From contig JAFUVQ010000049.1 in assembly GCA_017477505.1 (NCBI GenBank), forward strand, positions 1 to 55,258: a DNA stretch of 55,258 nt. Reading direction: 5' to 3'. Position 1 is the first letter of the stretch. Each line of letters starts with the position of its first letter. Under the pieces are notes generated by a model. The model did not search any database and was not told the DNA's origin. It was given only the letters and a program-made list of their open reading frames with translations. The translations under genes were made by a program, and so were the position numbers. This document shows positions 36,267-45,475 of the stretch, in pieces. The stretch comes from Eubacterium sp. Lineage in GTDB: Bacteria; Bacillota; Clostridia; Lachnospirales; Lachnospiraceae.

Positions 36267-38546
36267 TCAGTCACGATAATAATTAATAAGGCATCCCTTC
36301 TCAATTATTGTGCGCTCATCATCCGTAAGCTCACCAAGACGGAAGCTTATCTCCTTCATTCCCTTGTTAACAACATAAGCCTTGATGACTTCGTCCTTGT
36401 TCTTAACAGCTGTCTTTACATTTGGAATGAATACATAATCGTCTACATCGAAGTCAAAATCCTCGTCCATTACAAATGGAAGCATACCCCAGTTGATAAG
36501 GTTTGAACGATATCTCTTGGTAGCATATTCTTTGGCGATATTTGCCCATCCGCCGAGAACCTTCTGGCAGGAAGCTGCCTGCTCTCTCGCAGAACCATCA
36601 CCCGGCTTGACTGCGAAAATAGTACTTCCGACACCCACATCGGTTCCCTTTACTTCAGGGAATTTCTCTTTAAATGTATGTACGATTTCATGAATCTCAT
36701 CATTTATCTTGCAGAGATGTCCTTCCTGTTCACGCTTAATCTCTATCTCATGAACAGCCTTGGCACGTCCGACATATTCAGGATCACGTCTTGAAAGTGT
36801 GAACTCTGCAAGTCCTATAGGATTAGACCTGAAGCTTGAGGTCTCACCTGAAGGAATCAGCTCGTCGGTTGTTGTAACCGGATCATTTATAACAGATGCA
36901 ACCTTAAGAAGCAGATGCTCCGTAAGAGCCGGCATTTCAGGCCAGTCCTTGATATTAGGACCGAACTTGATCTCTTCCTCCGGCTTTGGATTGCCGAATC
37001 CGTTATAAACTCTGTTTGCATAAATCTTCTGATCGAAGAAATATGTAGGACCTGTATATTCGATATCAAGATCTGTTGCAGGTGTAAGGAATCCCTTATT
37101 GGCTGCCGTAGCAGCGATACTTCTTGCATCCATAAGCGCAACAGATGCGATCTGTCCGTTCTGTATCTTGGAACCTTCTCTGTTAGGGAAGTTTCTTGTT
37201 GAATGTCTGATACTGAGGGCATTGTTACCCGGTGTATCACCGGCGCCGAAGCAAGGACCGCAGAATGCTGTCTTAACGATAGCACCTGTCTCAAGAAGAT
37301 CGGCAACAGTTCCGTTTTTAGCAAGCTGCATCATGATAGGTGTACTTGCAGGATATACTGAAAGAGTAAACTCGTCACTGCCTATATAGTGGCCACGAAG
37401 TATGTCTGCCGCCTCACAGATATTCTCATAACCGCCGCCTGCGCAGCCTGCTATGATGCCCTGCTCTACATAGAGCTTTCCGTCTCTTATCTTATCTGTG
37501 AGCTTGAATGTAACATCTCCGGACAGCTGCTTTCTGCCCTTCTCCTCTGTCTCGTGAAGGATATCCTCGAGATTTGCATTCAGTTCTTCGATCGTAAATG
37601 TATTGCTCGGATGGAAAGGCATTGCGATCATCGGCTTGATTTCTGAAAGGTTGATATATACAACGCCATCATAGAATGCCACTGCACCCGGATTCATTTC
37701 CTTATATGCATCTGCTCTTCCGTGGATGTCATACCACTCTTTAACTCTTTCATCTGTCTTCCAGATGGATGAAAGGCAGGTAGTCTCTGTAGTCATAACG
37801 TCTACACCGATTCTGAAGTCAGCTGAAAGCTTGTCCACGCCCGGTCCGACGAATTCCATAACCTTATTCTTAACATAACCGCAGCCAAATGTAGCGCCGA
37901 TTATAGCAAGTGCCACATCCTGAGGGCCTACACCCTTAGCTACTTCACCATCAAGATAGATGGCAACTACTCCCGGTCTTGCTACATCATAGGTCTTGCC
38001 GAGAAGCTGCTTTGCAAGCTCGCCGCCGCCTTCACCTATAGCCATGGTTCCGAGAGCACCGTAACGCGTATGGCTGTCTGAACCAAGTATCATGGCACCG
38101 CATTCAGCAAGCATTTCTCTTGCATACTGGTGGATTACTGCCTGATGAGGAGGAACATATATTCCACCATACTTCTTGGCACATGAGAGACCGAACATGT
38201 GGTCATCCTCATTTATGGTACCGCCTACCGCACAGAGTGAATTGTGGCAGTTGGTAAGCACGTAAGGTATAGGGAATTCCTTAAGTCCTGACGCTCTTGC
38301 TGTCTGAATAATACCTACAAATGTAATGTCGTGGGAAGTCATCTTGTCGAACTTTATCTTAAGGTTCGCCATATCTCCTGAAGTATTATGCTTCTCCAGG
38401 ATGCCGTAAGCCATAGTAGACTTTGCAGCCTCTTCCTTAGTTACATTTACGCCCATATCGCGGAGAGTCTTCTCAGCTGCAGCGTCGTCGGGTACTAACG
38501 TAGTGCCGTTTACAAGGTAAGCACCACCGTCATAAAGATTGATCAT
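36267..38546 (-). CDS. aconitase-family hydratase (YbhJ-like)
   Basis: A 759-residue [4Fe-4S] hydro-lyase of the aconitase superfamily. Readable features: [40 protein letters not shown] (the conserved SDSHT), [20 protein letters not shown] (two cluster Cys) and [16 protein letters not shown]. The swivel domain is C-terminal. The pattern fits the less-characterised YbhJ-like 'hydratase' group better than AcnA/AcnB; no other TCA genes are adjacent, so the substrate is not certain. GGAGG precedes the ATG. The upstream neighbour is a 105-residue unknown protein 30 bases away. Confidence 0.88.
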   Translation of the reverse strand: MINLYDGGAYLVNGTTLVPDDAAAEKTLRDMGVNVTKEEAAKSTMAYGILEKHNTSGDMANLKIKFDKMTSHDITFVGIIQTARASGLKEFPIPYVLTNCHNSLCAVGGTINEDDHMFGLSCAKKYGGIYVPPHQAVIHQYAREMLAECGAMILGSDSHTRYGALGTMAIGEGGGELAKQLLGKTYDVARPGVVAIYLDGEVAKGVGPQDVALAIIGATFGCGYVKNKVMEFVGPGVDKLSADFRIGVDVMTTETTCLSSIWKTDERVKEWYDIHGRADAYKEMNPGAVAFYDGVVYINLSEIKPMIAMPFHPSNTFTIEELNANLEDILHETEEKGRKQLSGDVTFKLTDKIRDGKLYVEQGIIAGCAGGGYENICEAADILRGHYIGSDEFTLSVYPASTPIMMQLAKNGTVADLLETGAIVKTAFCGPCFGAGDTPGNNALSIRHSTRNFPNREGSKIQNGQIASVALMDARSIAATAANKGFLTPATDLDIEYTGPTYFFDQKIYANRVYNGFGNPKPEEEIKFGPNIKDWPEMPALTEHLLLKVASVINDPVTTTDELIPSGETSSFRSNPIGLAEFTLSRRDPEYVGRAKAVHEIEIKREQEGHLCKINDEIHEIVHTFKEKFPEVKGTDVGVGSTIFAVKPGDGSAREQAASCQKVLGGWANIAKEYATKRYRSNLINWGMLPFVMDEDFDFDVDDYVFIPNVKTAVKNKDEVIKAYVVNKGMKEISFRLGELTDDERTIIEKGCLINYYRD

Positions 38547-38576
38547 TTATGTTTCCTCCAAATAATTAATTCGTTA

Positions 38577-38894
38577 TCAGTAGTCTGTAGGACTGTATCT
38601 GTCCTCAGCCGTATTAAAATAAAATTTACGTTTTGCTTCAATGATGACATCATATATAAGATCGTGATTCTGAAGTATGAGTATAGCTTCTTCCCGGGAT
38701 ATCTCAACTTTCTCATCACCTACCGCCGCAAAGAAGGTATTGCCATTTCTCACAAGGCGGCATCCGTTTGAGAGCTCACGAACCATTTCCTTTGAACCCG
38801 TATTCCCGCCATCAGACGCATCAGTCGAAGCCCCTTCAGCAGCTGCCGACGGATTACCCGTCACGCCCGGATTTTTGAACACTTTGATATTCAT
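38577..38894 (-). CDS. small hypothetical protein upstream of the hydratase
   Basis: A 105-residue soluble protein. I start at ATG 38894 (MNIKVFKNPGVTG), which has GGGAG eight bases upstream; an earlier TTG at 38912 lacks one. A low-complexity linker (SAAAEGASTDASDGGNTGSK) precedes a compact domain: RELSNGCRLVRNGNTFFAAV, GDEKVEISREEAILILQNHD, LIYDVIIEAKRKFYF. No family is recognised. A structured leader lies upstream. Confidence 0.7.
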   Translation of the reverse strand: MNIKVFKNPGVTGNPSAAAEGASTDASDGGNTGSKEMVRELSNGCRLVRNGNTFFAAVGDEKVEISREEAILILQNHDLIYDVIIEAKRKFYFNTAEDRYSPTDY

Positions 38895-38912
38895 GCCTTT
38901 TCTCCCATTCAA

Positions 38913-38973
38913 GTCTCGCTCGCAAGACCTGACGCGGGGATTCAGGTCTGCATTTCAAACAGAATCCCTGCGC
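38913..38973 (-). promoter_or_regulatory. structured leader with possible pseudoknot
   Basis: AGACCTGA/TCAGGTCT (38925-38949) form an 8-bp stem whose 9-base loop is complementary to a segment 20 bases upstream in the transcript (AATCCCTGCG at 38963-38972 against CGCGGGGATT at 38933-38942, one mismatch). A second hairpin (TCTTGC-GA-GCGAGA) abuts the ribosome-binding site. The arrangement could form a pseudoknot or exclusive alternative stems. Confidence 0.45.
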
Positions 38974-38995
38974 ATACTGTCTCATCATATCATTT

Positions 38996-40495
38996 TCAAT
39001 CAACAAACAGTGTTGATGCATCTTCTATGGCAACGCCGCCCTCGATACCTTTTCTCTTATCGATTATAGGGTTCTTGGCCTCGTTGTATGCATCCTCGGT
39101 AACCACTTCGGAACCGATATAGTATACCTTCTTGTCATTTGCCTCGGCAATCCTGAAGCTCTTATCAAGCTTCCACTCGCCTTCAACAAATGAGAGTATA
39201 TAGATATCCTCAAGATTTCCGCCGCCTATGGCAACAAGTTTATCATCAGAGAAACCTGTGTAGCCCATGCAGCCGGTAAGGTGCGCGCCTTCAAAATCAC
39301 AGTTCAGGACATATATCACGCTGTCATTATAGAGCAGAAGCTCAGGTATGTCATCACCGTCAATATCCTTTACCGCTGCAGAAACAGGCGTATGCTCATC
39401 CACATCTATATCCTTGGAATCAAATGTATCTGCGGCCTTTATGCCCTTTGCAGTCTCCTTCTTAAGCTTCTCCTTAAAGTCAGCAGTAAATTCTTTATAG
39501 AACTTCTTCCAGTCAGGAACAGTAAGTGCTTCAAGCTCTGATATATTGATATCCTTGCCATATACCTGGTCCAGAGTATCGATAAGTGATTTGGCCGCAG
39601 CCAGGTCACCCTTATCAACCATTTCCTTGATTCTGTCCTTATATGCAGTCTTTCCTGCATCGTAGGCATCTTTTCTCAGCTTATTTAACTTATCCTCATA
39701 GAGTCCGAAACTCGAATCATCCTTATAGGTTGAAAGAGCCGTATCACACTGCTTTACACATTCAACATACTCACCAGAATTAAAGAAATTCATGGCACTG
39801 TTATATGCGGTATCGATAGCTCCGACATTGAGAAGCTCACTTACCAGTCCCTTGGCATAATCTGTTTCAGGGAAGTACAGATAAGCAACCTGAATATAAG
39901 CATTCATTTTTGAATAATCAAGTTTTCCTTCTTTGAATGCAGCATACTTCTCTGCAAGATAATCATCCATTACCTTTGCTATATCCTGGCAATATTCAGC
40001 AGAGAAATTTTCATAATAGTTATAGAGATTACTCTCGCAATGATATACATTTAAATATTCAAGGTGAATATCCTCATTCAGATAGTCTGTCCTGCCCGCT
40101 GCATTTACCTCATAATCAGCAGCTGCATCCTCATAAAGCTTACTGAGCTTATAAGAATTCATAGCGACAAATGCCTTTTCGGTTCTGCCCTTATATTCTT
40201 CCATATGCTCAATGTTGATAAGAGGTTCTCTGGATGTATAATAATCAGACTTGCCTTCGAGATATTCATTTGCATGATAAACTATATAATCATCAATATC
40301 CTTGTCTACAGCTCTTTTTACGAATCCGAAATCCATGGCCAGGATTTCTTCAGCAGTATCAAGCTTGGTTTCTTCTATGGCACTGAAGAATGACGCTTTA
40401 TAATATGCAGGAAGAACGTAGAAAACTGCTGCGCCTGCTTCGATAACCATCAGAATGAGAGATATTATGAGTATTACTTTCCATTTCTTCTTCAT
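38996..40495 (-). CDS. membrane-anchored extracytoplasmic protein with TPR-like and VCBS-like parts
   Basis: A 499-residue protein. One N-terminal TM (VILIISLILMVIEAGAAVFY) with short basic inside makes it an anchored exported protein. Residues ~35-330 are helical repeats with TPR-like spacing (DTAYNSAMNFFNSGEYVECV, KGDLAAAKSLIDTLDQVYGK). The C-terminal third has VCBS/FG-GAP-like calcium loops (VKDIDGDDIPELLLYND) and blade-like strands. No enzyme motif is seen. It starts three bases after the 226-residue gene, and both are linked to the alpha-galactosidase transcript, suggesting a surface partner. Confidence 0.75.
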   Translation of the reverse strand: MKKKWKVILIISLILMVIEAGAAVFYVLPAYYKASFFSAIEETKLDTAEEILAMDFGFVKRAVDKDIDDYIVYHANEYLEGKSDYYTSREPLINIEHMEEYKGRTEKAFVAMNSYKLSKLYEDAAADYEVNAAGRTDYLNEDIHLEYLNVYHCESNLYNYYENFSAEYCQDIAKVMDDYLAEKYAAFKEGKLDYSKMNAYIQVAYLYFPETDYAKGLVSELLNVGAIDTAYNSAMNFFNSGEYVECVKQCDTALSTYKDDSSFGLYEDKLNKLRKDAYDAGKTAYKDRIKEMVDKGDLAAAKSLIDTLDQVYGKDINISELEALTVPDWKKFYKEFTADFKEKLKKETAKGIKAADTFDSKDIDVDEHTPVSAAVKDIDGDDIPELLLYNDSVIYVLNCDFEGAHLTGCMGYTGFSDDKLVAIGGGNLEDIYILSFVEGEWKLDKSFRIAEANDKKVYYIGSEVVTEDAYNEAKNPIIDKRKGIEGGVAIEDASTLFVD

Positions 40496-40498
40496 CTC

Positions 40499-41179
40499 TT
40501 ATACCTCCCCTCCTATAGCTCCTACATCCTTTCCGCCCTCGGGAGCGGCATCGGTGTCAGTTGCATCTGTCGGGGTAGGTTCTACCTCCGTTGTATCATC
40601 TACTATAGTTTCTACGGCATCCGTAGGCGTTGGAAGTTTCTCCGGTTCGGCAGGTACATATCCATCCATGGAATATGCCGAGAATCCCTTTGCGGCCGCA
40701 CCTTTATATACCGGTTCCCCCGGGATAACTACATAGAACGCCAGTATCAGCCCTATGCCGACCGCACCGGCAAGCATGCCGATAAGAGCAAGAATTCCGA
40801 AGAACTTGACTACGCCGCCCTTTTCGGTCTGCTGCATCTCCTTCTTTTCTTTCTTCCTCTTCTTGTACTCCTCTATATCATCTTCCGCCTTCGAATCCTT
40901 TGCCCATTTCCTGGCCTCGGACTTGGCACCCATACTTTGGGGAACTGTCTCTTCCTCCTTCTTTTTGATGAGAACATCCGTTATCTCATCCTCTCCGACT
41001 TCTTCAGCCGCATCTTCAACCGGCTCTTCTGATTTCTCAGCCAAGTCTTTCTCTTCTTTCTCTGCAGCCGAATCCTTATCATCAGTTACTGCAGGTTCTT
41101 CCGGATCCGTTATCTCCTCCGGAGTCCCCATCATCTCGGGTGTAAGGAGTTCTGTCCCCTTTTCATCCTTCTTACTCAT
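40499..41179 (-). CDS. bitopic membrane protein with acidic cytoplasmic domain
   Basis: A 226-residue protein. Residues 1-~118 are highly charged, first acidic (EEPAVTDDKDSAAEKEEKDL) and then basic (DIEEYKKRKKEKKEMQQ). One TM lies at ~123-152 (FFGILALIGMLAGAVGIGLI), followed by an exterior tail with two TPTDA-type Thr/Pro/Asp repeats. No domain is recognised. Its start overlaps the alpha-galactosidase end by eight bases and GGAGG is present, so it is co-translated. It may act with the downstream anchored protein as a two-part membrane device. Confidence 0.75.
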   Translation of the reverse strand: MSKKDEKGTELLTPEMMGTPEEITDPEEPAVTDDKDSAAEKEEKDLAEKSEEPVEDAAEEVGEDEITDVLIKKKEEETVPQSMGAKSEARKWAKDSKAEDDIEEYKKRKKEKKEMQQTEKGGVVKFFGILALIGMLAGAVGIGLILAFYVVIPGEPVYKGAAAKGFSAYSMDGYVPAEPEKLPTPTDAVETIVDDTTEVEPTPTDATDTDAAPEGGKDVGAIGGEV

Positions 41180-43520
41180 TTGATATTGCCTCCATGTAAT
41201 AAATGCGGGAACTGAAATCTGTAAAGAATCTCATTTCTTCATTCCATCCCGTTCCGGTGAACGCCTGTCTCAAGTGAACACCGGCATGCATAAGTGTATC
41301 TCCGTACACTTCGTAATCCTCAGGCTTCTCATACATCTTCACCGCTCTGGCGATAACATTATGCATGGCAGAATCCTGTTTTATATGAATCGGAGCCATG
41401 GTATTGATCAGGCTTCCAAAATCCTTAACGTCTATTTTATAACTTTTTCCATAAAAATGATACACTGTTTTTTCATCAAGCCCTTTTGCCCTGAATACGC
41501 TGTTTCCGGTATTCGGGATAACAAGCTTCTGCATATAGAGCCCGACCGCCTTTTTTCTGTCAGGAGAAACCACCGTCCATTCCATTTCATTTGAATCAGC
41601 GATGTTTTTTCCTCTGAAAAATGAGCCGTAGAAGAATACATCTCTCCATTTTTTGTACTCCTCTATGTCTTTCTTTATGCTTTTTCTCCTTGCCTGATTA
41701 AGGTCTGAAAGATTGAGTTCATAACCAAAGCAGCCAAAGGAAGCTATATTAAGCCTTGTGACATACGGCGTCCTTCTGATGGTCTGGTGATTCGGCACTT
41801 CAGACACATGAGCGGAAATAACCGACATAGGGTAGCCGTAGCTGTACCCGGTCTGTATATAAGCCCTCATAAGTCCGTCGGTATCATCACTTGCCCATAT
41901 CTGTGGGAAGTAACAGAGAATCCCGAGATCAAATCGGTTTCCGCCGGATGCGCATCCCTCGAACAGGACCTTCGGAAATCTCTCGGTAAGAGTCTTCATC
42001 ACTCTGTAAAGTCCAACCTGATAGCGGTGCATTACCTCTCCCTGATCAGAAAGCTTGCGGCTGAAATAATCCGTAAAATTCCTGTTCATGTCCCATTTAA
42101 CATAAGCTATATCAGCGGATGCAAGAACATTTCCTACTGCATTTATGATATGATCCTGCACATCCTTACGGGTAAAATCCAGTATTCTCTGATTCCTGCC
42201 CTCACTGTGGGGCTGTCCCGGAATATCCAGAGTCCAGTCCGGATGCTCTCTGTAGAGGTCGCTGTTCACATTCACCATCTCAGGTTCCAGCCAAATACCG
42301 AAGTCGAGCCCGAGTGCCTTCATCTTATCGGCAAGCGACTTAAGTCCTCCCGGAAGCTTCTTCCTGTTTACCTTCCAGTCTCCGAGTCCCGATGTATCAT
42401 CATTTCTGTCACCGAACCAGCCGTCATCCATAACAAAGAGTTCTATTCCGGCATCTGCACCGGCCTCGGCAAGTCTTGTAAGTTTTCTCTCGTCAATATT
42501 AAAGTAATTGGCTTCCCAGCTGTTCAGCACTACCGGTCTGGGCCTGTCTCTCCAATAGCCTCTTACTATATGCTTTTTCACAAATGCATGCATGTTCTGG
42601 CTCATGCCGTTGAAGCCTGAGTCGGAATAAGTCATGACCATTTCCGGAGATTCAAACCTTTCTCCGGGATTAACTGTAATATCAAAGCCGGCAGGATTTA
42701 TGCCCTGCAGGAATCTTACTTTGTCATAAGAACTGACCGAAACGGATTCAAAATGATTTCCGCTGTATATGAGATTGAAACCATATACCTCACCGTGATT
42801 CTCGTCTGCCTTGTCCCTGGACAGCATAACGAAAGGATTCGCCGCATTTGACGAAGTTCCTGTAAATGATGAGTTAACATAACTTCCCGAAATGACAGGA
42901 TTATCATTTCTCATCATTTCCCTGGTCCATGCTCCCGTAAATGTATGGAAGGTATAATCGCCCGGATCAAAATCTATCTGACAGGACATAAGTCTCAGAA
43001 GGTGTACAGATTTTTCACCTTCATTTACAAGCACTGCTCTCCTTGTTATGACATCCCTTTTTTCATAAACATGATAATGAAGTTCAAGAGTCATATCTCT
43101 CTGTAAATCTCTTAGGTAAATGGTAAGTGTGTCCACTTCCGAATTATCGCCATAAGAACCCGGAAGAGTTTCCATCTGTACCTTCCCGCTCTTTACAAGA
43201 GTACTGTCATAAGTAAAATCCAGAGTCAGGCTCCCATTGGCATCCGATGCTTCTATGAAGGGTTCCCTGTGATCACCCTTTCCGTATGAAGACATCTCAA
43301 GCCGCATATCATTCAGCGAATATTTCTTATGCTCGTCGCTGTAGACGCTGGTATCTCCCGGCGGAAACTCATGTTTCTCAAAAAGAGCCGATTCACCTCT
43401 GGAAACATGTATCCTCTTCCCGTAGTAAAGATGCTCTACATGGCCGGAGGGAAGCACTCTCATCACATAAGAAGTATGTTCGGTATGAAGTATTATAAGG
43501 TCATTCTTTTTTTTGATCAT
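41172..43520 (-). CDS. alpha-galactosidase, GH36
   Basis: A 782-residue cytosolic glycosidase releasing terminal alpha-galactose from raffinose-type sugars or melibiose. The N-terminal beta-supersandwich is followed by a (beta/alpha)8 barrel from ~330: PVVLNSWEANYFNIDE, FVMDDGWFGDRNDD, LDFGIWLEPEMVN, nucleophile Asp in YVKWDMNR (residue ~477), FEGCASGGNRFDLGIL and the acid/base Asp region WASDDTD. The lack of a signal peptide means it is intracellular. I start at ATG 43520 (MIKKKND), as an ATG six bases earlier abuts the GGGAGG. The GPH symporter upstream probably delivers its substrate. Confidence 0.95.
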   Translation of the reverse strand: MIKKKNDLIILHTEHTSYVMRVLPSGHVEHLYYGKRIHVSRGESALFEKHEFPPGDTSVYSDEHKKYSLNDMRLEMSSYGKGDHREPFIEASDANGSLTLDFTYDSTLVKSGKVQMETLPGSYGDNSEVDTLTIYLRDLQRDMTLELHYHVYEKRDVITRRAVLVNEGEKSVHLLRLMSCQIDFDPGDYTFHTFTGAWTREMMRNDNPVISGSYVNSSFTGTSSNAANPFVMLSRDKADENHGEVYGFNLIYSGNHFESVSVSSYDKVRFLQGINPAGFDITVNPGERFESPEMVMTYSDSGFNGMSQNMHAFVKKHIVRGYWRDRPRPVVLNSWEANYFNIDERKLTRLAEAGADAGIELFVMDDGWFGDRNDDTSGLGDWKVNRKKLPGGLKSLADKMKALGLDFGIWLEPEMVNVNSDLYREHPDWTLDIPGQPHSEGRNQRILDFTRKDVQDHIINAVGNVLASADIAYVKWDMNRNFTDYFSRKLSDQGEVMHRYQVGLYRVMKTLTERFPKVLFEGCASGGNRFDLGILCYFPQIWASDDTDGLMRAYIQTGYSYGYPMSVISAHVSEVPNHQTIRRTPYVTRLNIASFGCFGYELNLSDLNQARRKSIKKDIEEYKKWRDVFFYGSFFRGKNIADSNEMEWTVVSPDRKKAVGLYMQKLVIPNTGNSVFRAKGLDEKTVYHFYGKSYKIDVKDFGSLINTMAPIHIKQDSAMHNVIARAVKMYEKPEDYEVYGDTLMHAGVHLRQAFTGTGWNEEMRFFTDFSSRIYYMEAISNE

Positions 43521-43565
43521 ACTCATCCTCCCGATGAAGTCTGCAGATTCCGTTCATTATATAGA

Positions 43566-43595
43566 GAGTGTCAGCACCCGGAGATGCTGACACTC
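43566..43595 (-). terminator. hairpin between symporter and alpha-galactosidase genes
   Basis: GAGTGTCAGCA and TGCTGACACTC form a perfect 11-bp stem around an 8-base loop, four bases after the symporter stop. No T-run follows, so it may stabilise or partially terminate the transcript. Confidence 0.55.
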
Positions 43596-43598
43596 GTT

Positions 43599-45410
43599 TC
43601 AGGCTTCTTTTTCTTTCTTCAGCTCTGCGGTGATCTCTGCAAGCTTCTCGTCTGTAAGTATATACCTGGCTTTAAATATGAAAAGTGCTACTATGAGTAC
43701 GATTACCGGAGCAAGTGTCATTACCATTCTCAGTCCCATTACCGCACTGGTATCTATGGTGGCAACAACATTATTCCGGAGGTCAGCGATCTTATTGATG
43801 ATAACTTCGTATGTAGCCTCTACCGTGCTGTCCTTCTGTATATTGAAAAATGTAAGGCAGAGAGATGCTATAAGTGCCGCAATACCGCTGGCAAGCTTAA
43901 CTACGAAAGTCTGCATCGAGAAGATGACCGACTCGTCTCGTCTCTTATTCTTCAGTTCACCGTAGTCTACCGTATTTGCAAGGAAAACTGTGACGATAAC
44001 ATTCAGCACGCCTACAGCTGACATTATGAAGAATCCCGGTACGAAGAATGGGAGTACACTCTTGGTTCCTGCAAGTGCCATAACAAGAAGTACCACATAA
44101 CCGCCGATAGCAGAACCGACACAGATATAGAATATCTTAAGTGTAGTGAAGAACTTCCTGAGGAGCGGGAACATCAGCATCATGGCAAGTATCTGCATTC
44201 CGCCCGCAAATGTATTAAACAGTGTATAATTGCCCTGCCAGTTGGAACCCGCAAGATCATACTTGAAGAAGTAGATCAGAAGGTTCGTGGTGATATACAG
44301 CGCAGTATTGATAAGTACTATGGTAATAACGATGGTCATGGCCTGATCGTTCTGGAGCAGTGCCTTGAACATCTGTTTTACGGATGCAGTCTCCATATCC
44401 ACGGATGACTTTTCCTTGATACATACGCAGGTAATGATAGTAAAGAGTACGAAAAGCGCCGCAATTATGATAGTAAAATACTTGAAGCCGAGCCTCTCAA
44501 CCTCTACATTTGATGTCATCTTAAGGGAAACATCCAGGGGACTACTGTCTGCTGTCACCTTTGCATATGAATCAGAATCCACATAGACAGCAAGTACAGC
44601 CTTTCCTGCATCCATGGAATCCATTACAAATTCAACCTTGCTGCTTTCAGGCTTATTTCCGTCTACGGTAAGCTCGCAGTTTGTATTGCTTTCAGTAAAA
44701 TAAAGCGTATTTTCGAAAACCTTGGATTTACCGGTTATCTCAACATTTACCTTCTGCATGTCCCCTGTATATTCAGAAACATTTGAAGTAGGATTACCGT
44801 CTTTATCGAGTTCTATAACGTACGCCGTCATCTCTACGGAATCAGATGTAAATGTATTTGTTATATTTCCCGAAGTCTTTCCTGCAAAGAATGAACCGAG
44901 CAATGCAACTACCATAACAGTGAATACCTGTATCAGGGCCGAACCCACGCCTGCACAGGAACGTGCAAGTGCCGAAAGGCCTTCTCTCTCCTTACCGCCC
45001 TCGGTAAATGCAGGTATCATGGACCAGTAAGGAATGTCCATCATGGTATAGGTAACGCCCCACAGGATATAGGTAACAGCCGCATATGCAACCATTCCTT
45101 TGCCATCCAGTGACGGCGGCGCTGCAAACATCAGTATGAGTATAACAGCATTTGTGAGTGTTCCAATAAGAAGCCATGGACGAAACTTACCCCATTTAGT
45201 CTTCGTCTTGGCGACTACGATTCCCATCAGCGGGTCATTAAAAGCATCAAACACTCTGGCTATCAGCAGGATTATTCCCATCGCGATAGCACTTACTCCA
45301 AGTATATCCTGGAAATAATACAGTACATAGCTTGCAGAAAGCATATATACCATATCCTTGCCCACGGCACCAAGTCCGTAAGCCGCCTTCTCTTTAAAAG
45401 TAAGTTTCAT
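43599..45410 (-). CDS. GPH-family sugar:cation symporter with extracellular insertion
   Basis: A 603-residue MelB/YicJ-type transporter. GPH signatures are clear: KAAYGLGAVGKDMVYMLSAS, ARVFDAFNDPLMGIVVAKTK, TKWGKFRPWLLIG and FTEGGKEREGLSALAR. Family members have ~450-480 residues; here about 130 extra residues (~177-308, beta-rich, Thr/Ser/Asp-rich) lie between membrane segments 5 and 6, on the outer face by topology. A smaller extra loop (IQKDSTVEATYEVIINKIAD) sits between late TMs. With the adjacent GH36 enzyme, melibiose/raffinose-type sugars are likely substrates. Confidence 0.9.
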   Translation of the reverse strand: MKLTFKEKAAYGLGAVGKDMVYMLSASYVLYYFQDILGVSAIAMGIILLIARVFDAFNDPLMGIVVAKTKTKWGKFRPWLLIGTLTNAVILILMFAAPPSLDGKGMVAYAAVTYILWGVTYTMMDIPYWSMIPAFTEGGKEREGLSALARSCAGVGSALIQVFTVMVVALLGSFFAGKTSGNITNTFTSDSVEMTAYVIELDKDGNPTSNVSEYTGDMQKVNVEITGKSKVFENTLYFTESNTNCELTVDGNKPESSKVEFVMDSMDAGKAVLAVYVDSDSYAKVTADSSPLDVSLKMTSNVEVERLGFKYFTIIIAALFVLFTIITCVCIKEKSSVDMETASVKQMFKALLQNDQAMTIVITIVLINTALYITTNLLIYFFKYDLAGSNWQGNYTLFNTFAGGMQILAMMLMFPLLRKFFTTLKIFYICVGSAIGGYVVLLVMALAGTKSVLPFFVPGFFIMSAVGVLNVIVTVFLANTVDYGELKNKRRDESVIFSMQTFVVKLASGIAALIASLCLTFFNIQKDSTVEATYEVIINKIADLRNNVVATIDTSAVMGLRMVMTLAPVIVLIVALFIFKARYILTDEKLAEITAELKKEKEA

Positions 45411-45434
45411 ACACGCCCTCCAATCCGGTCATCC

Positions 45435-45467
45435 GGCTTTCCTGTGATATCCCGGTCACAGGAAGCC
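45435..45467 (-). terminator. hairpin after lon
   Basis: GGCTTTCCTGTGA pairs with TCACAGGAAGCC (one bulged T) around TATCCCGG, between lon and the symporter gene. No T-run follows. Confidence 0.5.
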
Positions 45468-45475
45468 TTAATGTC

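Noticed and set aside
36267-38546. Citrate-cycle aconitase AcnA/AcnB
   Set aside because: Motif pattern and length fit the YbhJ-like hydratase group and no citrate-cycle neighbours are present.
41787-42620. 277-residue plus-strand ORF
   Set aside because: It is antisense to the conserved catalytic barrel of alpha-galactosidase and is a reading-frame shadow.
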